From NCBI RefSeq assembly GCF_017302985.1, contig NZ_JAFIMU010000007.1, forward strand, positions 2,232,001-2,296,000: a stretch of DNA of 64,000 nt, read 5' to 3'. Origin of the DNA: Corallococcus macrosporus. GTDB taxonomy: Bacteria > Myxococcota > Myxococcia > Myxococcales > Myxococcaceae. A program made the position numbers and the translations under genes. Under the pieces are notes generated by a model. The model saw only the letters and a program-made list of their open reading frames with translations. It made no database searches and was not told the DNA's origin. Every line of letters starts with the position of its first letter. Within the stretch, counting starts at the first letter, position 1. Of this stretch, positions 15,307-23,611 are shown in pieces.

Positions 15307-16947
15307 ATGCAGAGCCGGCCCGCCATGATTCCAGACCTCGCCCAACTCGCTGCCAGGGGAGAATCCGCCACACTCGAGCTGAAACGCTCCACAGGTGAAT
15401 TGCGCGAGGCGATGCACACGCTCTGCGCCTTCGCGAATGGGCAGGGCGGCCGGGTGCTCCTTGGCGTAAAGCCTGGCGGGGAACTCATCGGTCAGCAGGT
15501 GAGCGAACAGACCCTGCATGACATCGCGACCGCGCGGGAGCGCTTCGAGCCCCCGCTCGACCTGCACATCCAGACTGTGGAGGTCACTTCGGGGCGCAGC
15601 GTCCTCGTGCTCACCGTGGGCGGTATCAGTGATTCCGTGCCGTATACCTTCGACGGCCGCGCCTACGAGCGGGTGGGAAACACGACCCGCAAGATGGCGC
15701 AGGAGCGGTATGAGTTGCTGCTGCTGGAGCGTGCGCACAGCCGTCGCCGCTGGGAGAACCAGGAGGCCGACGAGGTTTCCCTCCAGGAGCTGGACCGCGA
15801 GGAGGTGATGCGCATCGTCGAAGCGGCGCGCTCCGCGGGACGGCTCGTGGGACCTGTAGGACGGGGCCTGCCCGAGCTGCTCGACCGTCTTGGCGTCCGC
15901 CACAGGGGAAGGCTCTTGCGCGCGGCGGTCGTGCTCTTTGGCAAGACCTTCCTTCCCCACCATCCGCAGTGCGAGCTGCGCATGGCCCGTTTTCGCGGCA
16001 CCGACAAGACGGAGTTCCTCGATCAACGCAACGTGCGTGGACCGGCGTTCCGGTTGCTTGAGGAAGCCGAGCTGTTCTGCCAGCGGCATTTCCCGTTGGC
16101 TGGCCGCATCGAACCAGGCCGACTGCAGCGCGTGGACCGTCCACTCATTCCACCGGATGCGATGCGCGAGCTGCTGGTCAACGCCTTCATCCACCGGGAC
16201 TACAGCATCGCGGGTGGCGCGGTATCGCTCGCCATCTTCGATGACCGCGTGGAGATCTGGAGCGCGGGGCGGTACCCCAAAGGCATCACGCCTGAATCGC
16301 TCGTGCGTCCGCACCTCTCGGTGCAGCGCAATCCCATCATCGCGGAGGTCTTCTATCGGGCGGGGCTCATCGAGAAGTGGGGCCGGGGCACGAACCGCGT
16401 CGCCGAGATGTGCCGCGCCGCCGGGCTCTCCACCCCGGAGTTCGCCGAAGTCACGGGCGCCGTGGTCGTCACGCTGCGGGTAAATGTGGGACAGACCCTG
16501 TCAGCGGATCGGGGGGAGCTGCCATCCAATTTTGGAGAGCCATCAGCGGATTGGGGGGAGTTGCCATCCGATCGGGGGGGGTTCCCGCCGGCGGATCGGG
16601 GGGAGTTCGCGCCGGATCGGGGGGAGTTCGCGCCGGATCGGGGGGAGTTCGCAGCGGATCGGGGGGAGCTCAAGGAGCCGGAAGAAATCGACCCCCAATC
16701 TCGGGAAATCATTGAAAAGCTAGGACTCCGGCCCAGAAAGGCGGCCCTGCGCGAAGCCATCCTGGCGCTCACCTCACTTCGGCCCTGGCACCCCGCGAAG
16801 CTTGCCAAGGTGCTCCACTTCAGCCCGGACAAGCTGACGGAGCGGCACCTCAAGGCCATGGTCGAAGAGGGTCTCCTCGAACGCACCCATCCTGATAACC
16901 CCAAGCATCCCGCCCAGGCGTACCGGGCCGTGCGTCGGGATGGGTGA
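15307..16947 (+). CDS. AlbA_2/Schlafen-type ATP-binding protein with repeat linker
   Basis: 546 aa (start 15307; ATG at 15325 also possible). Residues about 8-130 are an AlbA_2 (Schlafen) domain: LAARGESATLELKRSTG, then AFANGQGGRVLLGVKPGGELIG. Residues about 250-400 are the RecG-related ATP-binding domain: PPDAMRELLVNAFIHRDYS, then IEIWSAGR-like VEIWSAGRYPKGI and EKWGRGTNRVAEMC. A low-complexity linker (about 400-456) repeats the 7-residue unit ADRGEFAP. A winged-helix-like tail follows (HPAKLAKVLHFSPDKLTERHLKAMVEEG). Such proteins are often annotated as transcriptional regulators; some belong to defence islands. No partner gene identifies a role here. Confidence 0.8.
   Translation: MQSRPAMIPDLAQLAARGESATLELKRSTGELREAMHTLCAFANGQGGRVLLGVKPGGELIGQQVSEQTLHDIATARERFEPPLDLHIQTVEVTSGRSVLVLTVGGISDSVPYTFDGRAYERVGNTTRKMAQERYELLLLERAHSRRRWENQEADEVSLQELDREEVMRIVEAARSAGRLVGPVGRGLPELLDRLGVRHRGRLLRAAVVLFGKTFLPHHPQCELRMARFRGTDKTEFLDQRNVRGPAFRLLEEAELFCQRHFPLAGRIEPGRLQRVDRPLIPPDAMRELLVNAFIHRDYSIAGGAVSLAIFDDRVEIWSAGRYPKGITPESLVRPHLSVQRNPIIAEVFYRAGLIEKWGRGTNRVAEMCRAAGLSTPEFAEVTGAVVVTLRVNVGQTLSADRGELPSNFGEPSADWGELPSDRGGFPPADRGEFAPDRGEFAPDRGEFAADRGELKEPEEIDPQSREIIEKLGLRPRKAALREAILALTSLRPWHPAKLAKVLHFSPDKLTERHLKAMVEEGLLERTHPDNPKHPAQAYRAVRRDG
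16505..16676 (+). repeat. In-frame 21-nt tandem repeat with G6-G8 tracts
   Basis: Four near-identical 21-nt units begin at 16593, 16614, 16635 and 16656, each starting GGATCGGGGGGAG. Degenerate copies precede them near 16506, 16548 and 16569. They encode the heptads DRGEFAP/DRGEFAA/DRGELKE. Because 21 is a multiple of 3, unit loss or gain keeps the frame. The homopolymer G tracts (six G, and eight near 16572) could shift it. Confidence 0.85.
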
Positions 16948-17209
16948 GGCGACAGCCTTCAGGAGCTCAGCGTCGTCCCCCGGGGCTGCCCGTTCTTCAC
17001 CACACGCTGGGGCCTCCGGCAGCGGACACCCCGGCCCCGGGGGCGGGCCTGCCGTCCGGTGAGGCAATCCCTATCTTACCGGCGCTTTTCCGTCGGATAC
17101 CGGACCGGCCCTCGCGGCAGGGGGTGAAACACAGGCCCGGACAATGGCAGAAAGCAAGACAACCCAAGAGGGGGTGGGACCCGGTCCCCCCTGAAGGAGT
17201 CCCTGTCGC
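16948..17209. other. Intergenic region before the cupin gene
   Basis: About 260 nt, GC-rich, with a GGCCCCGGGGGCGGGCC-type dyad near 17034-17050. No coding potential and no convincing promoter hexamers. Confidence 0.35.
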
Positions 17210-17650
17210 ATGAGCACGATTCTCCGGACCCCACCCCTCGCTGGCGGACGTCCCCCTCGCTGGGACTCGCGCCGCCGGCCCCCGTCCCCTCCGGTCCCCG
17301 CTCCCCTTCCCCTCGTGGAGAAGGTGAATTTGGCCCGCGCCTCCACCGACCTGCCGGCGCCTGGCATTGCCCGGACCGTGGGCACCCTCCACGGTCAGCC
17401 CATGCACCTGGTGCGGCTGACGGGCACCAGCCCCTGGCACCAGCACGCCACCGGGGATGTCCTCTTCTTCGTCACCCGGGGCGCCCTGCGCGTGGAGCTG
17501 CGCGAGCGCGCCGTGGACCTGGAGGAGGGAGACCTGCTCATCGTCCCCCGGGGCGTGGAGCACCGCTCCGTCGCGCCAGGTGAGGCGCTGGTGCTGATGT
17601 CGGCCCCGCCGCTCGGCGGTGAGGCAGCCGGGCAGTCTCCCGCCCCCTGA
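17210..17650 (+). CDS. Cupin-domain protein
   Basis: 146 aa with GAAGGAG 8 nt before the ATG. Residues 1-45 are Pro/Arg-rich. Residues about 55-130 are a single cupin: WHQHATGDVLFFVTRG (His-x-His with Asp where the motif usually has Glu) and EEGDLLIVPRGVEHRS with the last His ligand. A metal-binding beta-barrel is expected; the enzymatic or sensory role cannot be told. The MBL-fold gene lies 122 nt downstream on the same strand. Confidence 0.8.
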   Translation: MSTILRTPPLAGGRPPRWDSRRRPPSPPVPAPLPLVEKVNLARASTDLPAPGIARTVGTLHGQPMHLVRLTGTSPWHQHATGDVLFFVTRGALRVELRERAVDLEEGDLLIVPRGVEHRSVAPGEALVLMSAPPLGGEAAGQSPAP

Positions 17651-17772
17651 CGGACCTTCCGACGCCCCCCAGGCGGGCGAGCCCCTGTCCCGCCCCGGGT
17701 GTGGTGATTCCTCCCAGGGGGAGCACGGCGCACTTTTGCCCTGAACGAACGGACCCGGGAGCAGGAGCCGCC

Positions 17773-18672
17773 ATGCGCATCCACCACCTGAACTGCACCA
17801 CGATGTGCCCGCCTGGCCGGCGGCTCATGGATGGGCGGCGCGGCTTCACCGGCCCGGCGGCGCTCGCCTGCCACTGTCTGGTGTTGGAGACGCCGCGCGG
17901 TCTGGTGCTGGTGGACACCGGCTTCGGCCTCAATGACGTGTACGCGCCGCGCGTGCGGCTCAACGGCCTGTTCCGCGACGTGCTCTGCCGCCCCGCCCTG
18001 GCGGAGGAGGCCACCGCCATCCGCCAACTGGAGCGGATGGGCTTCCAGGCCAGCGACGTGCGCGACATCGTCCTCACGCACCTGGACTTCGACCACGCGG
18101 GCGGCCTGGATGACTTCCCGCACGCGCGCGTGCACGTGCTCGCGGACGAGTACCGCGTGGCCACCGCGCAGAAGAGCTGGCTGGACCGCGCGCGCTTCCG
18201 CCCCCAGCAGTGGTCCAAGGAGACGCGCTGGGAGACCTACGTCCCCCACCGCGGCGAGGGCTGGTTCGGCTTCGACTGCGTGCGCGAGCTCACCGGGCTG
18301 CCGCCGGAAATCCTGCTGGTGCCGCTGGTGGGCCACACGCTGGGACACGCGGGCGTGGCCATCGACACCGGGGACGGGTGGCTCTTGCACGCGGGCGACG
18401 CGTACTTCTACCACGGGGAGATGGACCTGGACCGCTACCGCTGCACCGCGGGCCTGCGCGCGTACCAGAAGCTGATGCAGAAGGACGGGTGGATGCGCTG
18501 GTACAACCTGCGCCGGCTGCGCGAGCTGGTGCAACACCACGGCGACCAGGTGAAGGTCTTCTGCGCGCACGACTCGCTGGAGTTCGAGCGGCTGGAGGAG
18601 CGCGAGAAGCTGCCCCCGGACTTCCCCATCCAGCCCGGCCTCGTCGCCCCCGTGCCGTCGCTGCACCTCTAG
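17773..18672 (+). CDS. MBL-fold metallo-hydrolase
   Basis: 299 aa from ATG at 17773 (GGAG 6 nt upstream). The family signature is THLDFDHAGGLDDF. The usual HxHxDH appears as HxDxDH, a variant seen in some members. Later ligands are PLVGHTLGHAGV, HAGDAYFYH and FCAHDS. Upstream parts include LVLVDTGFGLNDV, typical of quorum-quenching lactonase-like proteins. Lactone or ester hydrolysis is possible but the substrate is not readable. Cytoplasmic. It converges with the membrane kinase gene (12 nt between stops). Confidence 0.85.
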   Translation: MRIHHLNCTTMCPPGRRLMDGRRGFTGPAALACHCLVLETPRGLVLVDTGFGLNDVYAPRVRLNGLFRDVLCRPALAEEATAIRQLERMGFQASDVRDIVLTHLDFDHAGGLDDFPHARVHVLADEYRVATAQKSWLDRARFRPQQWSKETRWETYVPHRGEGWFGFDCVRELTGLPPEILLVPLVGHTLGHAGVAIDTGDGWLLHAGDAYFYHGEMDLDRYRCTAGLRAYQKLMQKDGWMRWYNLRRLRELVQHHGDQVKVFCAHDSLEFERLEEREKLPPDFPIQPGLVAPVPSLHL

Positions 18673-18684
18673 CCAGGACAGACG

Positions 18685-20958
18685 TCACTGCTGGAGCGGA
18701 GGGGACTCCGCCACGGACGTCTCCTCCACCGGCCGGGGGATGCGCGGCAGGTCCACCGTGAAGGTGGCGCCGCGTCCCGGCACGCTGTCCAGGTGGATGA
18801 CGCCGCCGTGCGCCTCCACGAGCTGGCGGGCGATGTAGAGCCCCAGCCCATAGCCGGCCTCCGCCTCCGCCTTGCGGGAGCGCTCCCGCTCGAAGCGCTC
18901 GAAGACGCGGCGCTGGGCCTCCGGCGCGATGCCCACGCCCTCGTCGCGCACGCGCAGCCGCGTGTGCTCCACGTCCAGCGCGGACACCGACACCGTCACC
19001 GGGTGCCCCCGGCCGAACTTCAGCGCGTTGGACAGGAGGTTGGTCACCACCCGGTCCAGGCGGATGCGGTCCCACTGCCCCACCTGCCCGGGCTCCACCT
19101 CCAGCTTGAGGTCGCAGCCCGCCTGCGCGGCGGCCTCCGCGAAGCGCTCCACCACCTCGCGCGCCAGCTCCCCCAGGTCCACGGGCGCCGCGTCCAGCAC
19201 CCGCTTGCCGGAGGACAGCCGGGACAAATCCAGCAGGTTGTGGAGCAGCTGCCCCAGCCGCTGGGCCTGTCCTCGCGCGGCCACCAATCCCTGACGCACG
19301 TCCTCGTGGCGGCCGGCCGCCTGCGCGCGCTGCACCTTGCTGAGCAGCAATTGCAGCGCATGCAAGGGATTGCCCAGGTCGTGCGCGGTGACGGCGATGA
19401 GGTCCACGGCCTCGCGCGCCTCGCGCAACAGCCGCGTGTTCTCCAGCGCCAGGGCCGCGCGGCCGGCCAGTTCCTCCACCAGCACCTGGTCCGCGTGCGT
19501 GAAGCGGCGGTGGCCCCGGGCCGTCATCAGCACGAAGGCGCCCAGGGTCTGGCTGCCCGCGCGCAGGGGCACCACCATCGACGACCCGATGGCGACGCGC
19601 TCGATGAGCACCAGGTGCTCGTCCGTCTCCGCGGAGGCCTCCACGTCCTGCGGCTCCACCTCCACGTCCAGCTGCGAGCGCCCGGTGCGCATCACCTCCC
19701 AGACGACCGGGGGCATGCCCGCACGGGGCGGAAAGCGCCGCAGGGACTCCCAGAGGCTCGCCTCGCGCTCGGGCTGCACGTGCGTCACCGCGCGCGGCCG
19801 CAGCTCGCCCGCGGGCGTGAGCAGGTAGAGGATGCAGCCGTCCGCCACCTCCGGCACCAGCAGCCGCGCCACCTCCGCCGCCGTCAGGTCGGGGTCCGGG
19901 GACTGATGGAAGACGCGGCCGGCCTCCGCGAGCAGCTCCTGCATCCGCTCGTTGCGCCGCTGCTCGGTGATGTCGCGCGTCACCACGGAGAAGCCCTGTG
20001 GCCTGCCGTCCTCGTCGCGCAGCGCGGTGATGGACACCTCCGCCCAGAAGCGCGAGCCGTCCTTGCGCAGCCGCCAGCCCTCCGTGCGCAGCCGGCCGTC
20101 CTGCAACGCCCGGGACAGCTCCCGCTCCGGCTTGCCCGCCGCGGCGTCCTCGGACGTGTAGAAGACCAGGGAGGGGCGGCCCAGGATTTCCGCCTCGCTC
20201 CAGCCCTTGATGCGCTCCGCGCCCGGGTTCCAGCTGGCCACCCGTCCGCGCGCGTCCAGCAGCACCAGGGCGTAGTCGCGCACGCCCTCCACCAGCGCCT
20301 GGAAGCGGTGCGCGCTGGCCGCCGCCTCGCGCTTGAGCGGGTGCAGCCGGCGGTGGAGCACCCACGCCAGCGTCGCCGCCAGCCCCAGCCCCAGCAGGGA
20401 CGCCACCAGCAGCAGCGCCGTCTCCCAGCGGTCCGTCAGCAGCGCCGCATGGTTCTCCCGCGCCAGCCGCGCCAGCACCTTGCGCTCCAGCCGGGCCTGC
20501 GCCTCGCGCACCCGCCCGTGGGCCCGGGCCAGCCGCTCGCGCGCCAGCTTCTGCTCCCGCGGCGTGGGGGTGTCCAGCAGGGCGCGCAGGGCGGTGTCGT
20601 GCACCTGCTCGGCCTCACCCACCTCCTCCAGGAGCGCCTGGTCCTCGGCGGCGGTCAGCCGTTCGCGCAGCCGCTGCTCGGTGTCCAGGAAGCGTTGCCG
20701 GGCCCGCGCCGTGTCCTGCACGAGCGACTGTCCGCCCGCCAGCAACGCGCTGTTGGCCAGGGACACCTTGTCGCTGAAGGCGCGCCCCAGCTGCCCCACC
20801 TCCTGCAGGTCCAGGGAGCGCTCCATCACCCGCGACTGCACGGAGTTGCGCGTCGTCAGCAGCGCGCCCACCGCCATGGCCAGCAGGACGAACGCCAGCA
20901 CGAGGCTCGCCCCGAGCCCCCACCCGTCCTCCTGTGCCAAGCGCCTGGGACCTGCCAT
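18685..20958 (-). CDS. Membrane PAS/GAF sensor histidine kinase
   Basis: 757 aa from ATG at 20958, behind GGAAGGGA. Two membrane segments (about 13-35, LGASLVLAFVLLAMAVGALL; and about 192-215, LLLVASLLGLGLAATLAWVL) enclose a helical CHASE3-like periplasmic sensor. Next come PAS (about 230-345, RFQALVEGVRDYALVLLD through ITEQRR), GAF (about 360-510), HisKA with VTAHDLGNPLHALQ (His526), and HATPase (NLLSNALKFG, DEGVGIAPEAQ, GYGLGLYIARQLVEAHGG). No receiver and no response-regulator gene beside it, so an orphan kinase. It is divergent from the eight-repeat lipoprotein gene across 273 nt, a possible regulatory link. Confidence 0.9.
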   Translation of the reverse strand: MAGPRRLAQEDGWGLGASLVLAFVLLAMAVGALLTTRNSVQSRVMERSLDLQEVGQLGRAFSDKVSLANSALLAGGQSLVQDTARARQRFLDTEQRLRERLTAAEDQALLEEVGEAEQVHDTALRALLDTPTPREQKLARERLARAHGRVREAQARLERKVLARLARENHAALLTDRWETALLLVASLLGLGLAATLAWVLHRRLHPLKREAAASAHRFQALVEGVRDYALVLLDARGRVASWNPGAERIKGWSEAEILGRPSLVFYTSEDAAAGKPERELSRALQDGRLRTEGWRLRKDGSRFWAEVSITALRDEDGRPQGFSVVTRDITEQRRNERMQELLAEAGRVFHQSPDPDLTAAEVARLLVPEVADGCILYLLTPAGELRPRAVTHVQPEREASLWESLRRFPPRAGMPPVVWEVMRTGRSQLDVEVEPQDVEASAETDEHLVLIERVAIGSSMVVPLRAGSQTLGAFVLMTARGHRRFTHADQVLVEELAGRAALALENTRLLREAREAVDLIAVTAHDLGNPLHALQLLLSKVQRAQAAGRHEDVRQGLVAARGQAQRLGQLLHNLLDLSRLSSGKRVLDAAPVDLGELAREVVERFAEAAAQAGCDLKLEVEPGQVGQWDRIRLDRVVTNLLSNALKFGRGHPVTVSVSALDVEHTRLRVRDEGVGIAPEAQRRVFERFERERSRKAEAEAGYGLGLYIARQLVEAHGGVIHLDSVPGRGATFTVDLPRIPRPVEETSVAESPPLQQ

Positions 20959-21231
20959 GGGTGTCCCTTCCCCGCCGGACGCACGTGTCCGCTCTCGCCC
21001 CCGCGTCCGTTCACGGTGGGGGCCCCCCGCCCCCGCGCCCACCCCCCTCCCCGGTCCACGCGGTGTCCACCAGTGCGCGCCTTCCCGGCGGGCGGGGTGG
21101 GACAGTGACGCCTTTCCGACCGCTGGCGACCCACCGGGGCTTGCCGCCGCTTCGCGGGCACCGGTCGGGTCCCCACCCTCGGACGCGGGTCCGATGACGG
21201 GCGGGCCCTTCACGGGTGGCGGGAACGGGGC
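20959..21231. other. Divergent intergenic region
   Basis: 273 nt between the membrane kinase and the cysteine-repeat lipoprotein. Very C-rich on the plus strand, with poly-C/poly-G blocks (for example near 21027-21056). No clear promoter hexamers or operator dyad seen. Confidence 0.35.
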
Positions 21232-23466
21232 ATGGGGCGGACAGGCTGGCTGGCGGGATGGGTGGTCCTCCTGGGGCTGTGGACGGCGTGCGGCCGGACG
21301 TTGCCCGACGACACGTCCTCCGGGCTGTTGAGCCAGAAGCCCCCGTCCTTCTGCACGCGCATGACGTGCGAGTCCCAGGGGCTGGACTGCGGCTACGCCA
21401 TCGACGGGTGCGGCGGCACGCTCCACTGTGGCGAGTGCGCGGAGGGCCAGGCCTGCGGCGGAGGCGGCGTGCCCAACGTCTGCGGCCCCATGCCCTGCGT
21501 GCCCACCCCCTGCGCGGCGCGGGGAGCCACCTGCGGCGCGCTTAACGACGGCTGCGGCGGCGTGCTGGACTGCGGCACCTGCGCGACGCCGGAGGTCTGC
21601 GGAGGCGCTGGCGTGCCCAACGCCTGCGGGCCCCCGGCCTGTGTCCCCGCCACCTGCGCGGCGCTGGCCAAGAACTGCGGGCAGGTCGCGGACGGCTGCG
21701 GCGGCGTCCTGGAGTGCGGCGCCTGCGGACCGGACGAGACGTGCGGCGGGGGCGGCACCGCCAACGTGTGCGGCCGCGCCCCGTGCGTCCCCACCACCTG
21801 TGAGGCCCTGGGCAAGGACTGCGGCCCGGTGTCCGACGGCTGCGGCGGCGTCCTGGAGTGCGGCGCGTGCGGCGAGGGGCTCACCTGCGGCGCGGCCGGC
21901 GTGGCCAACGTCTGCGCCACGCCCCAGTGTCAGGCGGCCACCTGCGCCACGCTGGGAAGGGACTGCGGCGAGGCTCTGGACGGCTGCGGCGGCGTCCTGG
22001 AGTGCGGCGCCTGCGCGGCGGACGCGACGTGCGGCGGAGGCGGACAGGCCAACGTCTGCGGCGCCGGCACCTGCGTGCCCACCACCTGCGCGGCCCTGGG
22101 CGTCAACTGCGGCCGGGTGTCCGACGGCTGCGGCGCGGTGCTGGAGTGCGGAGGCTGCCTCGGCTCCGAGTCGTGCGGCGGTGCGGGGGTGCCCAACGTC
22201 TGCGGCAAGGCCGCGTGCACGCCGTCCACCTGCCAGGCGCTGGGCAAGAACTGCGGGCAGGTCGCGGACGGCTGCGGCGGGATGCTCGACTGTGGCGCGT
22301 GCGCGGAAGGCCAGGCGTGCGGCGGGGGCGGCACCGCCAACGTCTGCGCGGCGCCCGGCTGCCGCCCGGCCACCTGCGGCTTCCTGGGCGCGACGTGCGG
22401 CGCGGTGGCGGACGGCTGCGGCGGGACGCTGGAGTGTGGCACCTGCGCGGCGCCAGAGACCTGCGCCGGCACGGGCGTGCCCAACGTCTGCGCGCCGCCG
22501 GAGCCGCTCTGCGTGGACCGGGACCTGGGCAGCGCGCTGCCGGTGTCGCTGACGGGCTCCACCGTGGAGGCCCGGGACGACCACGCCGCCTCCTGCGGGG
22601 GCGCGGGCGCGCCGGACCGGGGCTACCTGTGGACGGCGCCGAAGGCGGGCACCTTCACCTTCGACACGGCCCGCTCGGCCATCCGGTCCGTCATCGCCGT
22701 GTACGCGGACGGCTGCGGCGGCGAGGAGCTGGCGTGCGCGAAGGACGGCATCAGCTACGGCGGCGGGTCCCGGGTGGCGGTGACGCTGACCCAAGGCCAG
22801 CGCGTCCTGGTGACGGTGGACGCCCTGGCCGGCGAGTCCTTCACCCAGGGCTCCTTCCAGCTCCACATCGACGAGCTGCGCTCCAGCGAGGCCGGGGCCT
22901 GCTTCGACAACATGGACAACGACGGGGACCGCTGGGTGGACTGCGCGGACACCGAGTGCCGCGACGACCCCCGCTGCAAGGGCCAGGGCTGCGCCCACCA
23001 CGACCTGGGCAGTGCCCTGCCCCTCACCTTCCAGGGGGAGACGGCCCTCTCCGGCGACGGCTTCCAGGGCACCTGCGGCGCGCTGCTCCAGCAGGACCGC
23101 GCCCACCTCTGGACGGCGCCCAAGGCCGGCACCTTCGTCTTCGACACCTCCCCCGCCGGGGACCCGGACGCGGGCGGCCACGCCCTGTACCTCCTCACCG
23201 GCTGCCGGGGTACGGAGCTGGGCTGCGCCGCGAACCCACATCCCACGACAAAGGACGCCCCGGCGCTGAAGCTCACCCTGGCCCAGGGGCAGACGGTGCT
23301 GGTGGTGGTGGACGGCATGGCCCGGCCGGACCGGGACACCCCCATCCGCTACACCCTCCACGTCACCGAGTGGGTCGCCTCCGAGGCCGGCCACTGCCAC
23401 GACGGGGCGGACAACGACGCGGATGGCCGGGCCGACGACGCGGACCCGGACTGCCGGGAGCCCTGA
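21232..23466 (+). CDS. Lipoprotein with eight cysteine-rich repeats and two beta domains
   Basis: 744 aa. The signal peptide WVVLLGLWTAC gives lipid Cys20. Residues 41-424 are eight 48-residue units, each with eight Cys in fixed spacing, of the form C-x(4)-TC-x(5)-NCG-x(3)-DGCGG-x-LECG-x-C-x(4)-TCGGGG-x-x-NVCG. Next come two similar domains (about 425-560 and 585-730), each starting DLGSALP and containing LWTAPKAGTF(T/V)FDT, joined by an Asp-rich motif (CFDNMDNDGDRWVDCADTEC) repeated at the C-terminus. This resembles calcium-binding DxDxDG motifs. A surface protein with stacked disulfide modules is likely. Function unknown; adhesion is a guess. Confidence 0.75.
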   Translation: MGRTGWLAGWVVLLGLWTACGRTLPDDTSSGLLSQKPPSFCTRMTCESQGLDCGYAIDGCGGTLHCGECAEGQACGGGGVPNVCGPMPCVPTPCAARGATCGALNDGCGGVLDCGTCATPEVCGGAGVPNACGPPACVPATCAALAKNCGQVADGCGGVLECGACGPDETCGGGGTANVCGRAPCVPTTCEALGKDCGPVSDGCGGVLECGACGEGLTCGAAGVANVCATPQCQAATCATLGRDCGEALDGCGGVLECGACAADATCGGGGQANVCGAGTCVPTTCAALGVNCGRVSDGCGAVLECGGCLGSESCGGAGVPNVCGKAACTPSTCQALGKNCGQVADGCGGMLDCGACAEGQACGGGGTANVCAAPGCRPATCGFLGATCGAVADGCGGTLECGTCAAPETCAGTGVPNVCAPPEPLCVDRDLGSALPVSLTGSTVEARDDHAASCGGAGAPDRGYLWTAPKAGTFTFDTARSAIRSVIAVYADGCGGEELACAKDGISYGGGSRVAVTLTQGQRVLVTVDALAGESFTQGSFQLHIDELRSSEAGACFDNMDNDGDRWVDCADTECRDDPRCKGQGCAHHDLGSALPLTFQGETALSGDGFQGTCGALLQQDRAHLWTAPKAGTFVFDTSPAGDPDAGGHALYLLTGCRGTELGCAANPHPTTKDAPALKLTLAQGQTVLVVVDGMARPDRDTPIRYTLHVTEWVASEAGHCHDGADNDADGRADDADPDCREP
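21352..22503 (+). repeat. Eight tandem 144-nt units (cysteine-rich modules)
   Basis: Units begin at 21352, 21496, 21640 and every 144 nt to 22360, with no insertion or deletion between them. Each codes 48 residues with eight Cys. Sequence identity between units is moderate, so the array is old or kept by selection rather than freshly duplicated. Confidence 0.85.
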
Positions 23467-23611
23467 CGCGCTGTGACAAAACCGGGGTGTCCCACCCACC
23501 TTCTCAGCAGATGTGAGGTGCTACGCAACTGATCGGCGGCTGCTGCGATAATCCCGGCAAGTCGTCCGCATCCCTTCCCAATTTCCTCGAACTCCGACGA
23601 GGGAGCCCCAA

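Noticed and set aside
16505-16676. CRISPR-like array
   Set aside because: The repeats are contiguous 21-nt units with no spacers and are in frame within a protein gene.
18685-23499. Very long minus-strand open frame (1604 aa) across the kinase and the Cys-repeat gene
   Set aside because: The part beyond 20958 is the antisense shadow of the cysteine-repeat gene; high GC removes stops. The true kinase start at 20958 has a good ribosome site and a membrane anchor.
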